Below, piece after piece: positions 53,760-62,172 of a DNA stretch of 64,000 nucleotides; position 1 is the stretch's first letter, and the number at the start of each line of letters is the position of its first letter. The position numbers were made by a program, and so were the translations under genes. Source of the stretch: Faucicola sp041855445 (GTDB lineage Bacteria; Pseudomonadota; Gammaproteobacteria; Pseudomonadales; Moraxellaceae); assembly GCA_041855445.1 (NCBI GenBank), contig JBHAEG010000022.1, positions 31,615 to 95,614 on the forward strand, read 5' to 3'. The notes under the pieces were generated by a model that saw nothing but the letters and a program-made list of their open reading frames with translations, did not search any database and had not been told where the DNA came from.

Positions 53760-56024
53760 CTAAGTGGTGAGTTTTACAAAAATTAAACTTGCTTGTTGAG
53801 ATAATAATGCTTGCATGACAGGTTGTGTTTTGAGTTGTTCAGTTGCTAACTGTATTACTTGATTTTTTCTAAATAATTGTTGATTTTCTGGAGTGTTATT
53901 AAGCAAAACAAGTTGCTCAGACTCGGGGTTATTATTTAGACTAACTTGTATATTTGGGAAAAATTGTTGTAGTTTTATGCAAAACTGATTGAAGGTTCTG
54001 CTGGCACTCAATACCTTTTCAGTTGTGATAAATTGGCATTTTCCATTAATATTACCTAATAGTAGACCTTTTTTTGCTAATACTAATTCATCGTTATCTA
54101 ACCATTGATTAGCTCTTGCCTGAGATACCCAATAATCCCAACTTCTTTCCGTCCATTGACCTTCAAGGTCAATTAACTGTGGTTCAGGTTGTAAATAATC
54201 TAAAAGTGATATATTCTCAATCGTTTCATAATAATCATTATCATGATGTGGCTCAGATACAATAGTTTCCTGAGGCGTAGTATCATTAACTGATATTAGT
54301 TGAGAGTTATCATTGTTAGTTTCATCAGACTTGTTTTGAGCGTCATTTTCCGCAAAATCGTCAGAAGATATTACATATGTAATGGTGGTTGATTGTTCAG
54401 CTTCTATAGTTGCTGTAGATATTTCTTGGTTAATATCGATTATTTCAAGATGATTAAAATCATGATGTGGTTCAGATACAATAGTTTCCTGAGGTGTAGT
54501 GTCATTAGCTGATATTAGTTGAGAATTATCATTGTTAGTTTCATCAGACTTGTCTTGAGTATCATTTTCCGCAAAATCGTCAGAAGATGTTACATCTGTA
54601 ATGATGGTTGGCTGTTCAGCTTCTATAGTTGCTGTAGATATTTCTTGGTTAATATCAATTATTTCAAGATGATTAAAATCATGATGTGGTTCAGATACAA
54701 TAGTTTCCTGAGACGTAGTGTCATTAACTGATATTAGTTGAGAATTATCATTGTTAGTTTCATCAGACTTGTCTTGAGTATCATTTTCTGAAAAATTATT
54801 AGAAGATGTTACATCTACAATGATGGTTGGTTGTTCAGTTTCTATAATTGGATTTGTTAATTCTACAACAGCTTGTTGTTGATTGCCTTGGAATGATGAT
54901 GTTACGTCATTTGCTGTGAATTGATAAACTTGATTGGGTAATAATGGTTTAAATGCCAATAAACGTAATAAACACATTTCTAAAGCTTGCAATGGCGTAT
55001 TTGCCAAGCCGATATTTTCTCGACATTTTACGATAATTTCATAATAAAGTTGAAGTAATTCGGCAGGAATGGTTTGAGCAAGCTGTTGTCTGGCATGGGT
55101 TTGTTGTTGATTGAGTTGTAAATCAAAATTGGGTAATAGTTGCAATAGGGCAACTTGATGTAATAACTCTGCCAAACTGTCAAAAACTGATTTTGCATCA
55201 ACAACTTGATTGCGTAATAATTGAATATAGTTTGCTAATTGTTCAGGATTTTGTTGGTAAATACTTTGTAAAATTGCCACGACATCAGCTTGGTCAATTA
55301 AACCCAACATCTGTTTTATCGTGTCTTGCTGAATTTGTCCATTACCAAAAGCAATCGCTTGGTCAGTTAAAGATAACGCATCACGCACCGAGCCTTTAGC
55401 ACTATTGGCAAGTTGCCATAATCCATCTATTTGAAACGTAACATTTTCTTTTTGTAGAATTTGGCTTAAATATTCAACCAATTGTTGTTGTGAAAGTGGA
55501 CGTAGCACAAATTGTAAACAACGGGAAATAATGGTAATTGGCAATTTTTGTGGGTCAGTGGTCGCCAATAAAAATTTAACGTGTTCGGGTGGTTCTTCTA
55601 AAGTTTTTAATAACGCATTAAAGCTATGATTAGATAACATATGCACTTCGTCAATTAAGTACACTTTATATCTGCCTTGTGTTGGGGCATAAGGTACATT
55701 ATCTAAAATTTCTCGAGTATCTTCGACTTTTGTACGTGAAGCTGCATCAATTTCAATTAAATCAATAAATCGTCCTGCGTTAATTGCTTGACAAGTTTGA
55801 CAAATCCCACAAGGTTCGCTAGTGATACCCGTTTCACAATTCAGACATTTTGCTAAAATACGGGCGATAGTGGTTTTGCCGACACCTCGTGTGCCTGTAA
55901 ATAAATAGGCATGGTGTAATCGCCCGTGGTCAATTGCATTAATTAATGCTCTAGCGACATGATTTTGTCCTAGCAATTCATGAAAGTTTTTGGGACGATA
56001 TTTGCGAGCTAGGACTTGGTACAT
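53760..56024 (-). CDS. dnaX: DNA polymerase III tau/gamma subunit with internal repeats
   Basis: Clamp-loader ATPase. Walker A GTRGVGKTT (residues 44-52), zinc cysteines 60, 63, 72, 75 and 78, Walker B LIDEVHML, sensor and arginine motifs ATTDPQKLPITIISRC. Residues about 397-600 are a 73-residue acidic unit repeated nearly three times (EQPTII...DKSDETNNDNSQLIS...). A C-terminal domain for polymerase alpha follows. 754 residues, longer than usual (about 640-690) because of the repeats. The start has no good ribosome site. Confidence 0.95.
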   Translation of the reverse strand: MYQVLARKYRPKNFHELLGQNHVARALINAIDHGRLHHAYLFTGTRGVGKTTIARILAKCLNCETGITSEPCGICQTCQAINAGRFIDLIEIDAASRTKVEDTREILDNVPYAPTQGRYKVYLIDEVHMLSNHSFNALLKTLEEPPEHVKFLLATTDPQKLPITIISRCLQFVLRPLSQQQLVEYLSQILQKENVTFQIDGLWQLANSAKGSVRDALSLTDQAIAFGNGQIQQDTIKQMLGLIDQADVVAILQSIYQQNPEQLANYIQLLRNQVVDAKSVFDSLAELLHQVALLQLLPNFDLQLNQQQTHARQQLAQTIPAELLQLYYEIIVKCRENIGLANTPLQALEMCLLRLLAFKPLLPNQVYQFTANDVTSSFQGNQQQAVVELTNPIIETEQPTIIVDVTSSNNFSENDTQDKSDETNNDNSQLISVNDTTSQETIVSEPHHDFNHLEIIDINQEISTATIEAEQPTIITDVTSSDDFAENDTQDKSDETNNDNSQLISANDTTPQETIVSEPHHDFNHLEIIDINQEISTATIEAEQSTTITYVISSDDFAENDAQNKSDETNNDNSQLISVNDTTPQETIVSEPHHDNDYYETIENISLLDYLQPEPQLIDLEGQWTERSWDYWVSQARANQWLDNDELVLAKKGLLLGNINGKCQFITTEKVLSASRTFNQFCIKLQQFFPNIQVSLNNNPESEQLVLLNNTPENQQLFRKNQVIQLATEQLKTQPVMQALLSQQASLIFVKLTT
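54242..54850 (-). repeat. 219-bp in-frame tandem repeat inside dnaX
   Basis: CATGATGTGG recurs at 54242, 54461 and 54680, exactly 219 nt apart, with high identity between the copies. 219 nt is 73 codons, so the frame is kept. About 2.8 copies. Confidence 0.9.
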
Positions 56025-56061
56025 AGAGAAAAATCAATTCGTTACTAAAAACAATTATGTA

Positions 56062-56397
56062 TTACGATAAAGGTTTGCTATTAGCTTCAATTAAAGGTTG
56101 TAATTCACCATCTTGGAACATTTGAGCCATAATATCGCTACCGCCAATTAGTTCCCCTGCAACCCATAATTGTGGAAATGTAGGCCAATTAGCGATTTTA
56201 GGTAAAGTTGCCCGAATTTCTGGATTTTCTAAAATATTGACAAATGCAAAAGGACGACCAACTTGGCTAAGAATATCCACAGCACGAGCAGAAAAACCAC
56301 ATTGTGGAAACTGTGGCGTGCCTTTCATGTAAAGTAATACGCTATGATTGGCGATTTGGTCACGAATGATTTGTTCGATATTGCTAACATCTGTCAC
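56062..56397 (-). CDS. grxD: Monothiol glutaredoxin (Grx4 type)
   Basis: Iron-sulfur cluster transfer protein with the CGFS active site at residues 33-36. 111 residues from GTG 56397, chosen because GAGGA lies about 8 nt upstream; the longer ATG frame adds 21 unlikely residues. Conserved PTFPQLWVAGELIGGSDI binds glutathione. Lies between ispF and dnaX. Confidence 0.94.
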   Translation of the reverse strand: MTDVSNIEQIIRDQIANHSVLLYMKGTPQFPQCGFSARAVDILSQVGRPFAFVNILENPEIRATLPKIANWPTFPQLWVAGELIGGSDIMAQMFQDGELQPLIEANSKPLS

Positions 56398-56507
56398 GAT
56401 AGTTTCCTCATTAAAATACCAATAAGTATTGGCTGTTGTAAAATATGTTGTATCATACACGTTTTTTACAATAATTTAAATAAAGTATTGGCATTATTAC
56501 AAATTTG

Positions 56508-56996
56508 TTAAATTTTATGTAATAATACAACACAACTAACCAAAATACCTTCTTGCCTACCTGTAAAGCCTAGTTTTTCACTGGTTGTAGCCTTGACGCT
56601 CACTTGTTCTAATTGGCATTGTAAATCTTGACAAATATTTTCACGCATCATAAGACGATAAGGCATCATTTTAGGTTTTTCAGCAATGATAGTGATATCT
56701 GTATTCACTAATTGATAGCCTTTTTGCTGAATGATATCATAGACATGACGTAATAAAATACGAGAGTTTACGCCAGCAAAAGTGTCATCAGTATCAGGAA
56801 AATGTTCGCCAATGTCACCTAGTGCCAAAGCTCCAAGCAGTGCATCACATAAAGCATGTAAAACCACGTCACCATCAGAATGGGCTTTTAAACTATATTG
56901 ATGTGGAATATGTACGCCCGCCAGTGTGATAAATTGATTATCTTGACCATTGTCATAAAACGCATGAACATCAATGCCTTGCCCAATTTTTAGCAT
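56508..56996 (-). CDS. ispF: 2-C-methyl-D-erythritol 2,4-cyclodiphosphate synthase
   Basis: Non-mevalonate isoprenoid pathway. Zinc ligands Asp9 and His11 (GQGIDVHAF), then SDGDVVLHALCDALLGA and GEHFPDTD; C-terminal TTSEKLGFTGRQEGI. 162 residues from ATG 56996, which has AGGAA 5 nt upstream; the longer frame adds 18 residues. E. coli is 159. Confidence 0.95.
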   Translation of the reverse strand: MLKIGQGIDVHAFYDNGQDNQFITLAGVHIPHQYSLKAHSDGDVVLHALCDALLGALALGDIGEHFPDTDDTFAGVNSRILLRHVYDIIQQKGYQLVNTDITIIAEKPKMMPYRLMMRENICQDLQCQLEQVSVKATTSEKLGFTGRQEGILVSCVVLLHKI

Positions 56997-57177
56997 AGGA
57001 TTTCCTAAAAACTTTTTTGATAAACACTGATAAAAGTTTAACATAATCAATTAAAAAAACTATATATTTATTTTATTATTCAATTTATAAAATTTGTAAA
57101 TGTTTGTAAGAATATATGCTAAACATTGCAAACATGATACATTATTTGTTTTTATCACAAGTAGTAAGGAAAAAATG

Positions 57178-57852
57178 ATGACAAAATTGCTTGATTGTGT
57201 TGAGGTAATTCATAATCCACAACAAAAGCCAATACAACATAGTGTGATTTGGTTACATGGATTAGGGGCGAATGGTCATGATTTTGAGCCAATTGTGCCA
57301 GAATTAGGCTTAGATAAAAATATAGCCGTGCGATTTGTATTTCCTCATGCTCCAAGTATTCCAGTAACGATTAATGGTGGTTATATTATGCCAGCATGGT
57401 ATGATATTTTAGAGATGAGTCTGGATAGAAAAGTAGATGTTAGCCAAATTCAGCAGTCAAGTTTACGCATTGTTGATTTGATTGATAGAGAAGTTGCTCG
57501 AGGTGTTGCTACTAAAAATATTGTTTTGGCAGGATTTTCTCAAGGCGGAGCGGTCGCTTATCAAACAGCTTTAAGCTATCATCAGCCTTTAGCTGGATTA
57601 TTGACATTATCTACTTATTTGGCAACAAAAGATAGTTTAGTGGTTAATCCTGCTAATCAGTCATTAACAATAGCGGTACATCATGGTACCCATGACCCTG
57701 TTGTGCCTGAGATTTTGGGCAGGCAAGCGGTAGCATGGTTAGAACAACATGGATTACAGCCAACATATCAAACGTATCCCATGGCACATCAGGTATGTTT
57801 AACACAAATTCAATATATTGGACAATGGCTGAATAAAATTTTTAATCAGTAA
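57178..57852 (+). CDS. Carboxylesterase/phospholipase family hydrolase
   Basis: 224 residues from ATG 57178, with AAGGA 7 nt upstream; ATG 57175 is also possible. Alpha/beta hydrolase: VIWLHGLGANGHDFEPIVPEL, nucleophile AGFSQGGAVAYQ, acid HHGTHDPVVP, and His in YPMAHQV. Family acts on short esters or lysophospholipids. Stands alone before metK. Confidence 0.9.
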   Translation: MTKLLDCVEVIHNPQQKPIQHSVIWLHGLGANGHDFEPIVPELGLDKNIAVRFVFPHAPSIPVTINGGYIMPAWYDILEMSLDRKVDVSQIQQSSLRIVDLIDREVARGVATKNIVLAGFSQGGAVAYQTALSYHQPLAGLLTLSTYLATKDSLVVNPANQSLTIAVHHGTHDPVVPEILGRQAVAWLEQHGLQPTYQTYPMAHQVCLTQIQYIGQWLNKIFNQ

Positions 57853-57854
57853 AC

Positions 57855-57881
57855 AGATTTTTCATGTTAAACTGAAAATCT
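57855..57881 (+). terminator. Weak terminator after the esterase gene
   Basis: AGATTTTTCA and TGAAAATCT arms with one bulge and an 8-nt loop, 3 nt after the stop. No T-tract follows, so this is uncertain. Confidence 0.35.
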
Positions 57882-57909
57882 ATCGCTAGAGAAAAAATGT
57901 CAAATACGC

Positions 57910-57916
57910 TAAAATA
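57910..57916 (+). promoter_or_regulatory. Putative -10 for metK
   Basis: CTAAAAT within GCTAAAATAGCCCG, 41 nt before the metK ATG. The same 14-mer precedes rsmG. No clear -35. Confidence 0.35.
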
Positions 57917-57956
57917 GCCCGATTGTATTATTTAGCGGAATTATAGAAGACTTTTT

Positions 57957-59120
57957 ATGCGTCATTATCAAATTTTTACGTCTGAATCTGTAAGTGAAGG
58001 TCATCCTGACAAATTGGCTGACCAAATTTCTGATGCTATTTTAGATGCTATTTTAGCAGAGGATATTCATGCCCGTGTTGCCTGTGAAACGCTAGTAAAA
58101 ACGGGTGCAGTGGTGTTGGCAGGGGAAATTTCTACAACAGCAAACGTTGATTTGGAAACAATTGTACGAAATACGGTTAATGAAGTAGGGTATAATCATA
58201 CCGATTTAGGATTTGATGGTTCAATGTGTGCCGTAATTAATATGATTGGTAAACAATCACCTGAAATTGCACAAGGGGTGGATAGAGCTCGCCCAGAAGA
58301 CCAAGGAGCTGGCGACCAAGGGCTGATGTTTGGTTATGCCACAAATGAAACTGATGTGTTAATGCCTGCACCAATTCAGCTTGCCCATCGTTTAATGGAG
58401 CGTCAAGCATTATTGCGTAAAAATGGACAATTACCTTGGCTTCGTCCTGATGCAAAAGCACAAGTTACAGTGCGTTATCATGAAAACTCGCCAGCATTTG
58501 TTGATGCTTTAGTGCTTTCAACGCAACATGACCCAAATATTTCTCAAAAAGATTTACATGAAGCGGTGATGGAAGAGATTATTAAACCTGTTATTCCAAA
58601 TCATATGTTACATCAAGATACCCAGTATCATATTAATCCTACAGGGCTGTTTGTTATTGGTGGGCCTGTGGGCGATGCAGGTTTAACAGGACGAAAAATT
58701 ATTGTTGATACCTATGGCGGTATGGCTCGACATGGTGGCGGTGCTTTTTCAGGAAAAGACCCTTCAAAAGTTGATAGAAGTGCTGCTTATGCTGGGCGTT
58801 ATGTGGCAAAAAATATTGTGGCGGCAGGACTGGCAGAACGTTGTGAAATTCAAGTAAGTTATGCTATTGGTGTGGCAAAACCAACGTCTATTTCAATTAA
58901 TACGTTTGGTACAGGAAAAATTTCTGATGATAAAATTATTGAATTAATTCATGAATATTTTGACTTACGCCCATATGGTATTACTAAGATGTTAAATTTA
59001 TTACAGCCTATGTATCAAAAAACTGCAAGTTATGGGCATTTTGGACGACATGGCTCAGACAATGCGTTTACATGGGAAAAAACTGATAAAGTTTCATTAT
59101 TAAAATCTGCAATTGGATAA
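57957..59120 (+). CDS. metK: S-adenosylmethionine synthetase
   Basis: Makes SAM from methionine and ATP. Motifs: GHPDKLADQISDAILDA, GAGDQGLMFGYATNE, GGGAFSGKDPSKVDRSAAY. 387 residues, typical (384). The gene starts close after a -10. DUF3144 and DUF2868 genes follow within 20 nt each, forming an operon. Confidence 0.97.
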   Translation: MRHYQIFTSESVSEGHPDKLADQISDAILDAILAEDIHARVACETLVKTGAVVLAGEISTTANVDLETIVRNTVNEVGYNHTDLGFDGSMCAVINMIGKQSPEIAQGVDRARPEDQGAGDQGLMFGYATNETDVLMPAPIQLAHRLMERQALLRKNGQLPWLRPDAKAQVTVRYHENSPAFVDALVLSTQHDPNISQKDLHEAVMEEIIKPVIPNHMLHQDTQYHINPTGLFVIGGPVGDAGLTGRKIIVDTYGGMARHGGGAFSGKDPSKVDRSAAYAGRYVAKNIVAAGLAERCEIQVSYAIGVAKPTSISINTFGTGKISDDKIIELIHEYFDLRPYGITKMLNLLQPMYQKTASYGHFGRHGSDNAFTWEKTDKVSLLKSAIG

Positions 59121-59125
59121 TTGCT

Positions 59126-59464
59126 ATGACAGATAACCATACTCAAGCATCAGAACTCACCGAAGAAATGCACGCTTTTTATCAGCGTGCAGATGAGTTT
59201 ATTCAGTTGGCAAATCAATTACGCAATGATAAGGTTCATGCAGGGAAAGTAAATGCGTCTATGTTGTATGCAGTGGCTCGTTTTAGTGCATGGACAGCCT
59301 CAATAGGGTTTGTCAAAGGTAGTGATTACGCTAAAGAAAAAGCAGATATTATTGAGCATTTCTCAAAAAACTTTGAAAAAATGCTAGCAGATAATATTGA
59401 TGATTATGCTGAAAATTTCGCTAAATATACGCAAATCAATACTGATGTCAAAAAAGAAAATTAA
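59126..59464 (+). CDS. DUF3144 family protein
   Basis: 112 residues, no membrane segment. Core AFYQRADEFIQLANQLR and ASMLYAVARFSAWTASIGF match DUF3144, a small family in gammaproteobacteria of unknown role. 5 nt after metK. Confidence 0.82.
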   Translation: MTDNHTQASELTEEMHAFYQRADEFIQLANQLRNDKVHAGKVNASMLYAVARFSAWTASIGFVKGSDYAKEKADIIEHFSKNFEKMLADNIDDYAENFAKYTQINTDVKKEN

Positions 59465-59483
59465 CAATTAGTTTGATACACTT

Positions 59484-60848
59484 ATGTACTCACCTAAAGA
59501 CCAACTAACTGAGCTTGTTCGTTTACTGGAAAGTAAACAGTATATTTTTAGTGCTGACCCTGTGATTATCACAGAAAAACTACAGCAAGAACCCGGCTCA
59601 ATTACTAATAAACTTCATCATCGAGCCAGTCGTATTGACGTAGATGGTAAATTGGCTCAGGCTTTAACTAATATTGACCAGCGAGTACAGTTAGCAATTT
59701 TATTGCTAACAATGACATGGTTTGTGTTAGGGTTTGTTGGTCTGTTTGGTTTTATGCAAACTAGCGTAGTTAATTTTTTTTATGTCTTATTGTTTTTATT
59801 AGGATTTCATACACTCATGTTATTTGTGTGGGTTGGTATGATAATTATCTCAGCTAAAAACAAATTGGGATTTTTTTCTAGTTTTATTACCCCAAGTGCA
59901 TTGATACGCAGTGATGATGCAATTACGCAAACGGCGATTGAATTGTATAATGAGCAGTTACATTATCATGGTATGAAATGGTATATCGCTCGTATTAGCC
60001 ATCAATTTTGGTTAGCATCATTGATGGGTATGCTTGTATCATTAATTTTACTATTGTTAGTAAAAAACTATCATTTTGTTTGGGAAACAACATTACTACA
60101 ACAAAGTACCATTATTCAATTAGTGAATGTGATGTCATGGTTGCCTAGCATGGTTGGTTTCCCCACGCCAACTGCCGAAGATATTATATTATCACAAACT
60201 AAACCACATACTTTATCAGCGATTACTAGCTTTCGTTGGGCGATGTTATTAATTGGTAGCTTGGTAATGTATGGTATTGTGCCTCGTTTGTCAGTTTGGT
60301 TATTTTGTTTGATAATGTTTAGCCGAAAAAAAATGACATTGGATTTAAAATTACCATATTATCAAAAGATTATTAGCTTATGGCAACGTGATGTCATTGA
60401 CCCAGATAATAGCCCAAATGAGAAAAAGCCAGTCGCACCAACAGCTCAAATTAACCAAGCAGAGAAATTAGTTGTATTACTTGAGTATCCATATCATGGA
60501 AATTGGTATGAACAAACAGTTGGTCGTCAAGTGAAAGATTTTGGTATTGTTGATGACCGTGATGATATGGATAAATTAATCAATTACTTACAGGAAAATT
60601 CGGTACAGGTATTGATTGGTATTCCGCCTCAAGCATTACCTGACAGAGGCTCAATGCGAAAATTAGATAAAATTGCCAGTCATGCCAATGGTGGTTTAAT
60701 TGTACAATTACTGATGCCTCAAACCGATGATATTAATCAAGATATTATTAATTTGCGTCAAGAGCAATGGGAAAATGCTCTTGCGGAACGTCAAATAGGT
60801 TTAGTTAGATTATCACTACCTAGCAGAATGCTAGAATTTTCTCAATAA
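59484..60848 (+). CDS. DUF2868 family membrane protein
   Basis: 454 residues with four or so hydrophobic helices (LAILLLTMTWFVLGFVGLFGFM, VNFFYVLLFLLGFHTLMLFVW, LMGMLVSLILLLL, AMLLIGSLVMYGIVPRLSVW), the segment FVWETTLL and GFPTPTAEDI, then a soluble C-terminal part. DUF2868 members usually sit before a DUF3482 GTPase-like gene; none follows here. 20 nt after the DUF3144 gene. Function unknown. Confidence 0.82.
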   Translation: MYSPKDQLTELVRLLESKQYIFSADPVIITEKLQQEPGSITNKLHHRASRIDVDGKLAQALTNIDQRVQLAILLLTMTWFVLGFVGLFGFMQTSVVNFFYVLLFLLGFHTLMLFVWVGMIIISAKNKLGFFSSFITPSALIRSDDAITQTAIELYNEQLHYHGMKWYIARISHQFWLASLMGMLVSLILLLLVKNYHFVWETTLLQQSTIIQLVNVMSWLPSMVGFPTPTAEDIILSQTKPHTLSAITSFRWAMLLIGSLVMYGIVPRLSVWLFCLIMFSRKKMTLDLKLPYYQKIISLWQRDVIDPDNSPNEKKPVAPTAQINQAEKLVVLLEYPYHGNWYEQTVGRQVKDFGIVDDRDDMDKLINYLQENSVQVLIGIPPQALPDRGSMRKLDKIASHANGGLIVQLLMPQTDDINQDIINLRQEQWENALAERQIGLVRLSLPSRMLEFSQ

Positions 60849-60859
60849 AATATTGATAA

Positions 60860-60902
60860 GTTTAAAGCTAAACTCATTTAGTGAAATGAATTAGCTTTAA
60901 AC
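60860..60902. terminator. Bidirectional terminator between convergent genes
   Basis: GTTTAAAGCTAA (60860-60871) and TTAGCTTTAAAC (60891-60902) form a perfect 12-bp stem, with a further TCATTT/AAATGA inner stem and an AGTG loop. Lies 12 nt after the DUF2868 stop. Confidence 0.7.
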
Positions 60903-60911
60903 TGCAATGAA

Positions 60912-61730
60912 TTATTTATCTTGTAATGGTAAACCCCAAATGTAATATTTGCTAGCATCATTGGCGATTGCGATTTGACGGTCAATGTATGGGTCATTTG
61001 GGTGTTGAGCTTTATATTTTGTCAAACGTTCAACAGCTTTTGAACGGCGATTGTTTAGTAAATCAGATTGAGCAAGGCTTTGTTCAGCTTCCATAAAACC
61101 CATTTGAACCGCTTTATTTAAATACTTTTCACCTTCTTTAAAACCGCCTCCCTCAGCTAGCATCATGCCATATAAAAAATTTGCCTCTGCAGTATCTTTT
61201 AACTTAATTGCTCGAGCAATATAATCACTACTGCGTACAGCATAATCAGAGCCTAAATCAAGGTTTCGACCCATACTATTTAATTTTGCAGCTCTTAATA
61301 AAACATCATAAGAGGCATTTGGAGATTTTGCATAAGTGTCTATCCAATTAGTTAATAATTTAAGACGTTCAATGGTATTATGGCGTGCAGTTCTAGTAGG
61401 AAAAACTGGCGGATAATGTCTAGCCATTGGCGATGCTGATGTAATAAAATCATCAATAATACTAACATCAAGCGTTTCATTACTTTTAGTCGTTTGATTA
61501 ATAACCACAGTTGGTACAGTTTGCACCTGACTAATTTGTAATGTTGGCAAAGCAATATTGGTTAGCTTTTGTGCAGATAGATTTGTACCAGAAATAGAAA
61601 TCATATTGGCTTTTGGATAGCTAGTAGTCGTTAATGACAATTCGCTGGTATTTGTGGCTGTGTTGGCATTGACAACAGGTGAAAGCATTAACATGGTCAG
61701 ACTTATCAACGGTAAAGTCATTTTACGCAT
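60912..61730 (-). CDS. Secreted TPR/Sel1-like repeat protein
   Basis: 272 residues, signal peptide ending VNANT (about 1-23). Residues about 85-125 hold a low-complexity Thr/Ser/Val linker. Then helical repeats: YDVLLRAAKLNSMGRNLDLG, ANFLYGMMLAEGGGFKEGEKYLNKAVQMGFMEAEQSLAQ, and RRSKAVERLTKYKAQHPNDP, of Sel1/TPR type. AAAGGAT site. Role unknown. Confidence 0.75.
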   Translation of the reverse strand: MRKMTLPLISLTMLMLSPVVNANTATNTSELSLTTTSYPKANMISISGTNLSAQKLTNIALPTLQISQVQTVPTVVINQTTKSNETLDVSIIDDFITSASPMARHYPPVFPTRTARHNTIERLKLLTNWIDTYAKSPNASYDVLLRAAKLNSMGRNLDLGSDYAVRSSDYIARAIKLKDTAEANFLYGMMLAEGGGFKEGEKYLNKAVQMGFMEAEQSLAQSDLLNNRRSKAVERLTKYKAQHPNDPYIDRQIAIANDASKYYIWGLPLQDK

Positions 61731-61894
61731 AGAATTATCCTTTAAATTGGTATACGGGTCGTCAAAATAAAGCCACCATCATGAATAAAAAAGTGTTTTT
61801 TTTCAGTATTGGTATTGTTAAGATTTCTGTTTCTATGTTTTCAGTACATATCATTTGACCATGATGCTAGATTATATTCATGATTTTTAAAGGT

Positions 61895-62170
61895 TTATTT
61901 TTTATTGCTGTGATTAAAATGTTTGGTTAAATTTGTTTCAAGTGTTGCAATTCCCATGACTAACCAAACGCCTATCGCACCAAAGGGCATCAATAACATC
62001 ATCAAGCATGACACAGTATAATAGCCTAAGCAATTTGTAGCACCTTTTTCACTAAATTTTTCCTGCTTCTCTTGTAAATATATATAAGCAAAAGTAAATA
62101 GCAAAAAAGGTAAACTACATAAACCTAAAAATACTTGACTAAATCGAATAACAATCAATTTTATCATCAC
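61895..62170 (-). CDS. Small membrane protein of unknown function
   Basis: 91 residues with two hydrophobic helices (VFLGLCSLPFLLFTFAYIYLQ, CLMMLLMPFGAIGVWLVMGIATL). Starts 2 nt after the LplT-like gene's stop, so it is translated from the same message. No family recognised. Confidence 0.6.
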   Translation of the reverse strand: MMIKLIVIRFSQVFLGLCSLPFLLFTFAYIYLQEKQEKFSEKGATNCLGYYTVSCLMMLLMPFGAIGVWLVMGIATLETNLTKHFNHSNKK

Positions 62171-62172
62171 AA

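Noticed and set aside
54242..54850. CRISPR-like repeat array
   Set aside because: Unit is 219 bp, contiguous and in frame within dnaX, with no spacers.
56998..57050. Upstream start codons for ispF
   Set aside because: The added 18 residues do not match the family, and AGGAA is placed for ATG 56996.
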